Source of the DNA: Prostheceraeus crozeri
Lineage: Eukaryota; Platyhelminthes; Polycladida; Euryleptidae
DNA length: 64,000 nucleotides
Direction of reading: 5' to 3'
Assembly: GCA_907163375.1 (NCBI GenBank)
Contig: CAJQUW010000932.1
Coordinates: 248,001 to 312,000 of the forward strand
Notes under the pieces: model-generated
The model's input: only the letters and a program-made list of their open reading frames with translations
Databases searched by the model: none
What the model was told of the DNA's origin: nothing
Shown here: positions 20,945 to 31,406 of the stretch, piece by piece
How positions within the stretch are numbered: position 1 is the first letter of the stretch
Layout: each line of letters opens with the position of its first letter
Translations under genes and position numbers: made by a program

Positions 20945-21095
20945 TTTAGTCCCATTAACTAGCACATGGAATTTTGCGATGTTTGATGCTCTCTAACTTG
21001 CAAGACGACTGGAACTATAGCTTAAGAACGGTCGTTTTGCTCATGTTGGGTAACAATCTACAAATTAAAGATAATAAGAAGTTAGAGAGCTTCTT
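20945..21095 (+). repeat. Dispersed repeat, partner of 170-312
   Basis: Plus-strand copy of the repeat at 170-312, diverged by scattered substitutions. It ends shortly before the old hAT copy at 21139. It holds no coding signal, and the family is unknown. Confidence 0.6.
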
Positions 21096-21138
21096 ATTAG
21101 TCACCGAATTTAGGAGGAAAGCGTTATTAGCTCTACGA

Positions 21139-21864
21139 CAGAGGTTCCCAACCTGTGGTACGTGAAGGCTTATAAGATGGTACGCGAGTGCCTGAAGTAG
21201 GCTATTTGTATCATGATGATAATTCAATCTATTCAAGTCACAGACAAAATCTATCAAGGAAGTGTTGGTCAGCTTGTGAAAATTAGATTGACGACAAAAT
21301 TCAATGCAATTTATCGCCTTCCATAGTCTCAAAAGACACAGATTTGTCTTTGTGCATAAATATTCTCTTGTCACTTCAAGCTTCGGATCAGGTTGCTTAG
21401 ATATTGATGCTACACAGGCGTTGCCATGACATCTATTTAACGACCGACAGGTCGAAATCAAACTAACAAAACCATGCATTTTAGATTATGCTTGAAGCTC
21501 AGGAAGCCAAAATCACGCATTTTGAAAATGCTTGTATGTGGCACAGGAATTTACATTAAACTTTGCCAAGCCAAAAGTGTTCGCAAATAATATGCGCTAT
21601 ATATTGTGAATTAGCTATATATTTGAACTAGACTAAGTTACCGGTATGAAATTTATTATTTTCATTTTTTCAGGAGAAGCATCCTCAACTTATAGAATGG
21701 CTGCTCTTTGCTTGATGTTTATTTTGTTCGCAAACATAAATTTCTTTGAAATAAAAAAGAATTATATCTTTTCTAACATGGAAAGTATTTCTTTGAGATT
21801 AGGTACGTGGCGAACGTGGAAGATCTCAAGTGGTACTGAGACATCAAAAGGTTGGAAAACACTG
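21139..21864. mobile_element. Old non-autonomous hAT element
   Basis: Begins CAGAGGTTCCCAACCT and ends with AGGTTGGAAAACACTG, an imperfect inverted repeat of hAT type (CAGnG start). Flanking octamers CTCTACGA and CTATAGGA match at six of eight positions, the duplication length of hAT elements. The 726-bp interior has no intact transposase. Confidence 0.6.
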
Positions 21865-23190
21865 CTATAGGACTATACATGCAGATTTATATTTTATGCT
21901 AATGCAATATTTGAAGATGAATATTGATCTACAAACTTATGATGGATGATGCAATGCCCTATTACCTTAATACCTTGACATGAGGTGAGGTGGATGAGAC
22001 AGGTAATCACTTCCATCTTAGCATCTTCTAAAGAGAGTACTCCTGGAGAGGGTGCTCTCACTGCTCTGTCTCAATGGACACCTTCTGAGACTGACTTACA
22101 TAAGCAGTTCACAACAAGGAACATAACAGTAAAAAAATCTATTCGCCGATTAGTCACCAGTAAATCCATTCATAATAAATTCAGGTCGGTTGATAACTGC
22201 ATGGGAACGAGAGTGCAATTGTTTGTCACACTACTTATTCAATAGCAAATACTCCTTTTCGCATTGTAGCTTGGTTTCCTCCTCACAATCCTCTGAAGTG
22301 CAAAATTAGCGAGAGGAGCTGCACCTTAGCTCTCAAACTGCTGAAACAGTGTGCAACTTCACCTTTAAATATAAAACTCTATCAGGAGTTTTAAGGGGTT
22401 TTATATGTAGAAATATAGATGCGTTAACTGGTCTTCGTGGGAATTCATTTCGTTAGCTTCTGATGAGGAAAGAATGACTCTGTTATGCGCTTTCTACATA
22501 GTTACAATTGCCTCACTGTTTAAGATTTCTCAATGTTGTGTTTTACTTTTATCTTTATATATATTTCATCCCTCTCTTGATGACAAACTCAAATCTGATA
22601 TTATGCTAATTTTGGAAAACTACAATTCACTCGTATTTTGTGTAATTTTTATTCATGCACTTATTCAATATATTCTTTTAAATGAACTGTAGTAATATCT
22701 TAACAACTCTATCTGCTCCAACCCGGGTCTACTTTATTGCGGATGAGAACCGATGCGATTTGATACCGGATATATAGTTTGATTTCTTCGGCTAAATTTC
22801 TTGTTCACAGAGTGGCACGTTCTGCATCGCCTGATAAATTCCCTCACGAAATTAGCCATTCCAGGCCAAAAGTGCTTCCTTTGACCAGGGATACGGAGTC
22901 CTATCAATTTGACACCGGGGGTTGATAGGACTTCGGCTTTTGATAAGACTCCGACTCCGGGTAGTAAGTATATAAGCTCAGTTTGCTTTTAAAAATGGCA
23001 ACCTTCATCATAGATAATTATAAGATTACCAGAACTTATGTTTGGTGATCATTACTGTACATTTATCAATAACTTTCTATGAATTAAAGTTTGGCATTTG
23101 ACTAAGTTGGTAAAGCAACGAGGAAGTTCAGCATTCTTAAGTCACCGCAGCATTCCATTATTTGTTCTTAAGAGCATTATGGGTCAACAG

Positions 23191-23355
23191 TAGTGCTGTT
23201 TTCGGAACTAGATTTCATTTTCGAAATTGAAATTATAAAAATTAAAGAATGAGCTTTCGAAATCGAAATTTTGATGAAATTTCGATTTCGAAAATTAAAT
23301 TGGTGCATTTCGAAGACGTTTTCGAAATCGAAATCGAATTTCGAAAACAGCACTA
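23191..23355. mobile_element. 165-bp hAT MITE with exact 8-bp duplication
   Basis: Terminal repeats TAGTGCTGTTTTCG and CGAAAACAGCACTA bound the unit. GTCAACAG is present at 23183-23190 and again at 23356-23363. The interior is built of AAATTTCGATTTCGAAAAT-like inverted pieces and can fold back on itself. It is non-coding and depends on a transposase from elsewhere. Confidence 0.88.
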
Positions 23356-24855
23356 GTCAACAGCATTAGCCTTAGATCGAAATCGTAGGTCCTTTATCAG
23401 AAGTTTCACGCCTGAGATTAAGCGCTCCACAAACGCTTGCGTCGCAGGCATCATGGAGAGATGCTAATATGTATTGATTTCAAGATATCCGGGCACCAGG
23501 ATAATATCTTTGATGTAACCTTAAGTCCGTAAGTATGATCGATCGAGGCGAAGGAAGCTTGTCTGATAAATTACCGAATGAAAAGACAATCCTTTTTTCA
23601 TTATCACGATTCATTCCTTCGACAACGTGTATTATCAGCTTTCCACTGTTGTCTCTGTATTTATGTTTCACGGAGAAATTTGACATGAAGACCGTGAAAG
23701 TTATACACGAGGATAAATAATTATCACAATAAATAAAAGTGACAATGATTTTGTCAGCGTTACGCTTATATTCTATTGAGTATTTTCAAGATACACATAC
23801 GACTGGCAATGCCTTAAGCAACCAATTGATTACACAATAGCTATAAGGTGTAAAAATCTAGAATACTCAAAGTTTATAGCGATAGATATGAGCATCATCA
23901 GGGAAATCATGTAAGGAGGTTGAACAGAGTCTGTCTGGGCATTTAGGGATGGCTTTTGCATCTGAATATGAAGTATGCACTTTATAGATCTTGAGATAAT
24001 ATGCAGATGACTTTTGTATAGCACTCAAATGCCACTTAGCCGCACTGTGTCATAATGTACCTAAATGCGATGGTGACCAATAGCGAACTTTTCAGCAAGT
24101 ACAGTAATATGAGCAATTATAAAAATTAGTGTTTATTTTTAGTAACAAAAGAGTCACTCATTAATAGGATTTTGAAGCATGTCTTTAAATGCTTTTTAAA
24201 CATGCTTTTTGCGCTTTTGTGTCTAGTGCATATTTTGTATTCCGACGTCACGCATCACTTCTTCCCAATTGAACTGACCATCAAAATGAATTCGCAACCT
24301 CAAAAGTTGCTTTAATGTGCTAAATAGTGGGTGCGCAATGTCGATTACATGCTATTCGGATGTTTACTGATTCACTTGCTTGCATCACACTACCTAGATT
24401 TTTTGGCAGTAACTCAATATCTTCGAAATACATGTATTCTAGACCTTCGCATTGGCCTCTCTAACAAACCACAGATAGAAGAATGATTAATTGAGTTGTC
24501 TGAATCTGCTCTCCTGTGAATAAAAATCAAGGCAGAAATATCAAGAAAATCAATGTCATAACTTACTCATTACTTAAGGATCTAAGTTAGGATTTGGACG
24601 CGCTTGACATAGCTGCAACCTCAATATGGTGCATTTCAAAAGTACGCTTGAAGGTTTAAAAGCATGTTTTGGTAGCATGGCACGAAATATCATGGTTCGA
24701 AAATCATCTTTAAAAAACAATGTACAAAGGAATGCTGAAATCCATACTTCAAAAATCTTTTGTAAAGGCAGTTTTAGATCTTCTTTTGTCCCTTTGACAG
24801 AACAACTATTCAATTCGGTGTAGAAGCATGATCTCATTCAGAAAAAATACAGCAT

Positions 24856-25175
24856 ATGGTATTTCGGACTAGCCAACAAATTCGAAGAGAGCTCGGAGTG
24901 GCCAGCATCAACAATAAGGAAAGAGCAACACGCTTGAGATGGCAAGGACACCTCATGCGGATGGAAAGCGACAATTCGGTTAAGGATGTGGTGAAGGAAA
25001 TGGAAGTGAAAGGAAATCGATCGGTGCAGGCGATGATGCGGTAATATCTAGCAAGATATGATCAAAATTGGATTCGAGGAGAGAGTTGCCTACGACAGAA
25101 GACGTTGGAAAAGCATGGCAGGCCACGACCGGGCTAACCAGTTGACACAGGAGGAAGAAGAAGACGACAACATAT
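24856..25175 (+). pseudogene. LINE (non-LTR retrotransposon) 3'-end remnant
   Basis: The frame from 24856 reads IRRELGVASINNKER and TRLRWQGHLMRME, the run typical of the C-terminal end of LINE reverse transcriptase proteins in invertebrates. A stop follows at 25042, and pieces of the expected downstream run, including a GGAGGAAGAAGAAGA tail, follow to about 25170. It is 5'-truncated and decayed. Confidence 0.55.
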
Positions 25176-25629
25176 GGTATAAATGTTTTGCGTTTAGCAT
25201 TAGGTAATGAACAATTGAATGAATGTGCGACAAGCTACAGTAAAAGTCATCTACATAGCAGTCAAGAAGCACTTAATATAATTATGCGTGTTAATAAAAT
25301 CTCAAATTCGATGTTTGCTTGCTTGGTTACACCTGTTTTTTGTCTCATGCAATTTAAAAATGAAAAAAATAAAATAACTGTATAACTAATTAATATAACA
25401 TTATAAATTATAAAGCTGATATAATAAATATAAAAACAAAGACATGCTTTTAACCAAAACATTGCGCTTCTTTTTTGCCATCATTGTGCGATGTGCCAGA
25501 CAACACAGCAGTAGCATTCACTTCTGAGATACAAAATGAAGTGCGAGTATAATGACAAGTTTAAGATACCTGTTAAATTGTGGATAGGCACCGTACATGA
25601 AAGCACCCAGGGAAATCATCACTTTACAA

Positions 25630-25635
25630 GTCGCT
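25630..25635. repeat. Target site duplication, left (element B)
   Basis: GTCGCT lies directly before AGTAGTTAGATTTT. The identical hexamer follows the other end of the palindrome at 42587. Confidence 0.9.
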
Positions 25636-26169
25636 AGTAGTTAGATTTTCCCACTTGAGGCACACCCGGTTCTTGATTTGTCCCTCTGCTCTATTTGAAG
25701 CACAGCGGTTCGGATTTTGGCCCTATTTTAAGCACAGCGGTTCGGATTTTGGCCCTTTTGAGGCGCAGCGGTCCGGATTTTGGCCCTTTTGAGTCGCGGA
25801 AGATCGTATGTGTCCTGTTTGAGTCCACTAGGATCGTGTTTTGACCTCTTTAGGTGTAGTAGGATAAGGATTTGGCCGGAAGGTTGTGGATGGAAGGTCG
25901 GAAAGGATGTTGGGAGGCGGCCGAGTATGTGATGGTAAGCAGACCAAAGGAGAGACCGGTGCAGGGCGGAAAGTTGGAGAGAAGGCGGTAGGAGAGAGTG
26001 GAGTTGGAAAGACAGTCCGGTGCAGGTAGGAGAGAGAAGCTGACAAGCAGAGTTTATCCAAAGTGGGTCATGTTTTGAGGCATGTCGTGCAGAAGTGGAC
26101 GTGTTTTATCCACGGTGTGCCAAATTTTGACTGCAAGAGGAAGGAAGGAGGAGTTCTCCTGTGAGGCAA

Positions 26170-27000
26170 GGGTAGGAATCTCTGAAAACCACCAGAGTTA
26201 GAAAAGGTGGGTTTTGATGGTTTTGGGATGAGAAAGGTCGTTTTTCCGCATGAAGGAGTGCTCGGTTGGGAAAACGGAGGCCAGATTCGGAATCTACGTG
26301 AAATGTTGGGTTTGGAAGGATGTTTCCAGCGACATCGGAGAGAAAAGTTTTGAGGACGTCCCCCTCCCCCCCCTCCTGCCAAATTTCCAACTTTGGTGTT
26401 AGAGATCCTACAAAGTCGTGTGATAGCTCATTTGAAAGCTAAGAGTGAGAAAAATGCAGTGGAAAGCTCAGTTTGGTCCACTTTTCCAGGGTTTAGAGAG
26501 AAAAATGGCCGGAAAGTCAGAGTTGAAAAAGTCAGGTTTTGGATGTTTTGAGATGAAAAAAGTCGTTTTTCGACATGAAGGAGGTCTCGGAGGGGAAAAC
26601 GGAGTGCAAATTCGGAGTCTACGTGAAATTTTGGGTCTAGAACCTTCTTCCCAACTCAATCGGAGAGAAAGAGTTCTGACCCCCCCCCCCTCGGCAGCGA
26701 TCTTCAAACTTTGGTTGTAGAGATCGTAGAAAGTCGTGCAATAGCTCGTTTGAAAGCTAAGAGTGAGACAAATTTAGTAAAAAAAACACGTCTTGTTCCT
26801 ATCTGCCTTCGTTTAGAGGTGAGACGTCATTGAAAATTTTTCCATATTTTTCCGAAAAACGATAAGTTAGAATTTTTACGATGGCTGTGGGCTGTAGAGC
26901 CAAAACGAAGCATCGGATGGGAAAATGGAGGGCAGATTCGGATTCAGCGTCAAATTCTACATGATAACAGTGAATTTCCAGCTCAATCGGAGTACTAAAG
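26170..27000 (+). repeat. Subterminal tandem repeats, left arm (period about 322 bp)
   Basis: Two and a half copies of a unit with GATGAGAAAGGTCGTTTTTC, then GAAAACGGAG..AATTCGGA, then a poly-C run before TCGGCAGCGAT, then CAACTTTGGT. Any open frames here are repeat artefacts. The same unit family occurs at the left end of element C. Confidence 0.75.
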
Positions 27001-27066
27001 CTGGAGATAGACGGGTTTTAAGTTTTTGGATGATGGGTATTACGTCATCAGCTGATCGCCACAAAC

Positions 27067-27074
27067 TATATAAG
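27067..27074 (+). promoter_or_regulatory. TATA-box candidate, left arm of B
   Basis: TATATAAG in a GC-richer context, followed by a leader that runs into GGGGTAG|GTGAAC, a possible splice donor. It points into the element. No coding exon follows directly, so it may drive a spliced transcript of the inward genes. Confidence 0.35.
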
Positions 27075-27239
27075 TGGAAACTCTGCTTGTGGAAATCAGT
27101 TCTCCTCCCGACTGGGTTGGGGTAGGTGAACTCCGGAGCTCCGATGATAGCATTGGAAATCTGAAAAACCGGGTTTCTGTAAGAAACCGACTTAGAAAAT
27201 TTCATTGCTGAACTCAGCTAAGGCGTCAGACTTAGAGGT

Positions 27240-29449
27240 TCGCCAGGAGATTGCCTTCGTCTCCAGGCCATAAAAGACTCCAAAACTTTAAAGGCTTGTA
27301 ACTTTGCTTCTACAAGTCCGTTTGACTTGATTCAAAAAAGGTTCGGTCGCTATTGACCTTCCCTAAGTGATAAACTACTTATAAAATTTCATAAGTAGTG
27401 CTAAAAAGTTGAAAATTTAAATTCACTAGTTTTGGAGGTTTTCTGGGGTTTTCGACTCTGCTGAAGTCAATGCAAGGATTTTTAATGATGTCTGAGCCAG
27501 TCTTCTCATGCTACAAGCAGCTTTTCACTGAAAGCGAGCAAGACACGGAGAGTTTTGCTGTAATATTCCACTGACAGGGTGTTCCTTCGGGACGGCGGAC
27601 AATGCCGTAGTGATAAGTGTGGCAAGGGAATGTGTCATATTTTAGACCGAGACCGAAACCGCTGGGGCAGCTCATGTCTCATGTTGGGCATTTGACACAG
27701 TTCTCAACGTAACACTTTGAACGCCAATCGGTTGAGTCTTAGCTATCTTGTCATGGGTAGCCTCTAAACATCTCCATTGCAAAACGCTTGTGAAGTTGCT
27801 ATCCCTCTCTACGGCTTGCTATCAAGCTGACCAAAGTCTGCCAAACTCTTACCAACTCCACCGTTTTTCATGTCTGGCGATCAAGTCATGGACGGTGCAA
27901 GTCACGGAGATTTTCGATGTGATACTTCCTGTGGGTGGGCGTTCTTTCGAGACAGCGGTGAAGTCCGTAGCGATGAGTACTGCACGGGACGTGGGCAATG
28001 ATAATCCTTGTGAAACCTCTCTGCGTCATGTTTCCAAGTGGTTGCCTTTCGTCTCAACGTTGTACTCTGACCGCCAGGGCGACATTTAGCTATCTGCCAC
28101 AGGTTACCTCATAAAATCTCCATTGCACTTGTCTCCCGATAGTTGGCCAACCATGGGAGAATGAACCATAAGTTCTTTTAAGAACTGTATCACGGAGACG
28201 AAATGATGAATGGAATGAAACGGGAGGCCACCCTTGCACCACATGCAGCACATCACAGACTTCTCTCTTTGCTAGTGAACAAGCTCTTGTCATACGAATG
28301 AAAAGTCGTGTTAGATGACTGTTTACTGCAATAAAGTTAAAAGTAACGTATTGGCATGAAGAATAAATCGGTGTTTCGTAAATGAGTACACTCCAAACTC
28401 CAACGTGCTTCGTTGTAGGAATGTTAGCCAACGTTAAATTCATGAACGTTAAAGTAAAACTCAGAATGCAACATCAACTTGTTGCGTTTTTATGACATTA
28501 CCAACGTTGAATGTTGGAGATGAAGAGTCAACATTCGATGCAGACAACAGTGAATCAACTAGAATAAATCAAACCTGCTCATCACGTTTCATAAACGCTA
28601 GGTGTGATCATGTGAAGACTTAATTTAAGACTCATACGTATGTGGGGGATGCAACATTCAGATTGAAAAAGTAGAAACGTTTTGATGGTTTGCAATCACG
28701 AAACGTGAATGCACAAACACTGTTTCGTCAATCAGTACCGTCTGTGTTAGAAAAGTGTATTGAAAGATTTAATTTGACTCATGTGAAATTTGTAAACATC
28801 AAGGTTGTTAGAGTTAAACACTAATATCCGCGGTGTAAGAGACCAAGGGTTCAATGCACTGCGTTACTTTCATGTAGATCATGATAGTGCTAGCGCAGTA
28901 TTCCAGAATAATGTATCGAAATAACAGAATCAAATGTGCAAGATGAAGCGTCTCATTCTAAACTAAGCGTGCTTTGGAAATCAATACTTGTATAGTATCG
29001 AAATGACAGCATCAAATGTGTAAATTGAAACGTGCATGGGGTTAGTTGTTTCATTCTAAACTAAATGTGCGTTGCAAATCAAAACTTGTATTGATAGAAT
29101 CAACATTGAAGCATGCATCATTTCAAACTATGTTACTGGAAGTCAACGTTAAGTGAATGTAGACGATAAATTCGATTATTGTACACTGCAGCCCTATGAC
29201 TTCAGTCGGTTACTAAACCGATGCGGTTACTTCTAAACCAAATGTCTCCCTGATAAAAAATCAACTCCATTACTATAGGATCACTGAATGCTTCAGTGTT
29301 CAACACATTTGCACTCACGAATGCAGTGAGAGAACTCAGAATGGTTTGGTCGCTTATATTCATGTCAGGTTGGATGTCATAGGTCTTGAAGAAAGTAGCA
29401 AGCGCAGATGTGAGTTTCAGGCAATGATAGAGTGAGGTAGTGTGGAAAC
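27240..29449. other. Non-coding leader region, left arm of B
   Basis: It holds a block of about 250-350 bp present twice in diverged form (near 27543-27795 and 27905-28135). The first copy contains TGTTCCTTCGGGACGGCG, and the same block occurs in the 5' intron of the polymerase gene of element C (63220-63400). From 28450 on, short repeated motifs such as ATCAAATGTG recur. No protein-coding gene is supported. Mirror copy at 39019-41290. Confidence 0.5.
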
Positions 29450-29872
29450 ATGTCTTATGCAGTTGAGTTTGACAATGAGTTCTGCTCCCTGCGCTTTCAT
29501 CGACAAAGTCTTCGAGGTAAAGTGCGCGACTACATCATTTCTTTTCACAATGAGTGTGCCGACTTAGGGCTTGCAATTGGAAAGGGATACTTAGTGTTTC
29601 AACAGCTGATGGAAAACATGAAAGACAAGTATGTGAATGGGCGTCCCGTGGCAGAAATCGAATTTGAGAAAACAAAAGGTGAATGCATTGGTGAACGTGA
29701 GTGTTTTCACTTTGTATCATATTCTGCAGAGTGTATATATGATCCGGATGATTTCTATCAGCGGCACATGGCAAAGGTTGCCTCGCGTTTGGAAACATTT
29801 CATGAACATGGTTCAAACTTGCTACTATGTCGCATCAAACATATACATATTCAACTGAATGTGCTTGATTGA
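29450..29872 (+). CDS. Stand-alone homologue of the polymerase N-terminal domain (left arm)
   Basis: Intact 140-residue protein. It begins SYAVEFDNEFCSLRFHRQSL, has a helical middle (VFQQLMENM), a strand with VAEIEFEK, then FHFVSYSAE, DPDDFYQRHMAKVASRL and EHGSNLLLCRIKHIHIQL. The same run of features appears inside the polymerase of element C after its zinc fingers (ERLVRDYE..., ERDSGLVFDGIEKVDIKI), so I read it as a free-standing copy of that polymerase domain. Function is unknown; partner binding or DNA binding at replication are guesses. Related copies lie at 52215, 54857 and 63655. The ATG context and intact frame in both arms support a real gene. Confidence 0.65.
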   Translation: MSYAVEFDNEFCSLRFHRQSLRGKVRDYIISFHNECADLGLAIGKGYLVFQQLMENMKDKYVNGRPVAEIEFEKTKGECIGERECFHFVSYSAECIYDPDDFYQRHMAKVASRLETFHEHGSNLLLCRIKHIHIQLNVLD

Positions 29873-30470
29873 GTTATTGAACTGCATAACTCTATCACAA
29901 ATCATGAAGTCAGGATATAAGCCATGCTCTGTCATTGGTTTCGTTAACTAATCGTGCTTATAACTAAACGTTGGTTGTCATTCTTCAGAGGTACATGTTC
30001 GGACATGATACTGCGGATACATGTGAGACACGAATTCTCTACATTTTATACCTTCATTCATCATGCTGGATTGGTAGTGTATCTGGAGACTAACACATGC
30101 ATTATGACCACACTAAGCTGAAATGATCTTTGACATGACTGCATGTCTCGTAGAAGACATCTCATTTGCTGAACACCATTGCATTTTGTATGAGGAAGTT
30201 ACCTACAGCGTAAAATATCATCCGAAGTGCATTGTAGCCTCCATGTACATGGACCCTTTCCTTTTTAATCGTCAACAGTGAATTTGTGAATGTTGCGCTG
30301 CTAGACAATTCAATAGTTGTTCATTGTAACATTAGTTTCGAAAGATGCCGTTTGTATTGAAGCACTTTATGTTCAATGTAAACGGGCATTCAGACTCTCC
30401 TACGTTGAATACAATTTAAGTAGAACATGCTTGTTTTCTCTATCTGAATTTATAGTGAAACTTAACAGCG

Positions 30471-30665
30471 ATGGCCAATGTGGATGATTTAGATAATGTC
30501 AAATCCGGCTTTCAACAACCATGTATTGACAAATTAACAATAACTGCGCATTGGCTCGTGATATACAAACCTTCAGCGGATTGTTTGTGGATTCAGTTTT
30601 GTGATGCTTTACGATCAACAGTTGTATGTAAGCAATTCCTTAGAGTTACAATCGCTGCAATGTAA
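30471..30665 (+). CDS. Small protein of unknown function (left arm)
   Basis: ATG in a good context (GCGATGG), 64 residues, starting MANVDDLDNVKSGFQQP, with an AATAAA signal 26 bases after the stop (30691). It could be a full small gene or the last exon of a spliced one. No family is recognised. The mirror copy at 37803 is unchanged at protein level. Confidence 0.35.
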   Translation: MANVDDLDNVKSGFQQPCIDKLTITAHWLVIYKPSADCLWIQFCDALRSTVVCKQFLRVTIAAM

Positions 30666-30791
30666 AATCTAAGGTATATAGAATGTAGGCAATAAATACT
30701 TAAGTAACAGCCATTCACTCTAAATCAATGTTTAGATCGCTTTCATGATTAAACCATGTCTTAACCAACGAAGTGTTATAAGGGTTGGATC

Positions 30792-31007
30792 ATGGCTTAT
30801 GGAATGGCTACAATTACATCTGTAAATGTTTTATTCAACTATGAATCGAAAGTGTGTCAACCAAATACATATATATCAATTGGGTCTAGAAGTGCGTTTT
30901 ACTGTTTCGTAGCAACACTATCTCACCCAAAACAAGATAGGTCATCATCCCTTGTTGGAGGCATCAAATATCAGTTGAGGCGCATGAGGCCCATTTATGT
31001 TAAATGA
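30792..31007 (+). CDS. Small protein of unknown function (left arm)
   Basis: 71 residues, starting MAYGMATITSVNVLF, with a basic C-terminus (YQLRRMRPIYVK). The start lies 14 bases after TATAAG. It is not recognised and could be an exon of a longer gene. The mirror copy differs by two residues. Confidence 0.3.
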   Translation: MAYGMATITSVNVLFNYESKVCQPNTYISIGSRSAFYCFVATLSHPKQDRSSSLVGGIKYQLRRMRPIYVK

Positions 31008-31083
31008 AAAAAGACACATTCTTCAAATCGATGTTATTGAATCGCAGTTACATTAATATACACGTTTTCACGAGGAAGATTAT

Positions 31084-31368
31084 ATGCAGGAAATAAAGTT
31101 CACACAAATCACTACACAAGTTTTCAAGAGGAGCATGTACATTCAGACGCAATGTCACCAAAGTGCGGGAGATGTGCGGTGGTATCACTGTAGAATTGAT
31201 GTACACTTAGAAAATATTGTCACCACAATGCTGGATTTGAGAACACGAATGCACAACAAAGCAATGGTACTGTACATGCAGATTGAGACGCAGTGCGATG
31301 CAGTGATGATAAACGTGTCACATCAATCACAATTTAAATCGGCAATAGGAATGTGTCTTGTAAAATAG
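31084..31368 (+). CDS. Small protein of unknown function (left arm)
   Basis: 94 residues, starting MQEIKFTQITTQVFKRS, rich in His, Met and Gln, with no recognisable domain. An AATAAA lies about 20 bases after the stop (31388), shared with the 3' end of the polymerase gene coming from the other side. The gene is thus convergent with the polymerase. Confidence 0.35.
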   Translation: MQEIKFTQITTQVFKRSMYIQTQCHQSAGDVRWYHCRIDVHLENIVTTMLDLRTRMHNKAMVLYMQIETQCDAVMINVSHQSQFKSAIGMCLVK

Positions 31369-31406
31369 TTCAAAAAGCACAAACGTCAATAAATAGCGTG
31401 AACGGT

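Larger units (their letters stand above)
19563..25629. other. Host DNA between elements A and B, no gene seen
   Basis: About 6 kb without a supported gene. It contains the two hAT-derived copies, the dispersed repeat at 20945 and the LINE remnant listed separately. The remaining open frames are short, overlap on both strands and carry no motif. Confidence 0.5.

Noticed and set aside
21015..21479. 154-codon minus-strand frame across the old hAT copy
   Set aside because: It crosses the element boundary at 21139, so it cannot be an original transposase, and no transposase motif is visible.
26106..26720. Overlapping frames of 80-105 codons on both strands in the subterminal repeats of B and C
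   Set aside because: They follow from G/C- and A-rich repeat sequence lacking stops, occur on both strands at once and change with each repeat unit.
28090..28443. 117-codon frame present in both arms of B (mirror at 40058-40411)
   Set aside because: Conservation between arms is expected from the palindrome itself. The frame runs across the duplicated non-coding block and has no motif.
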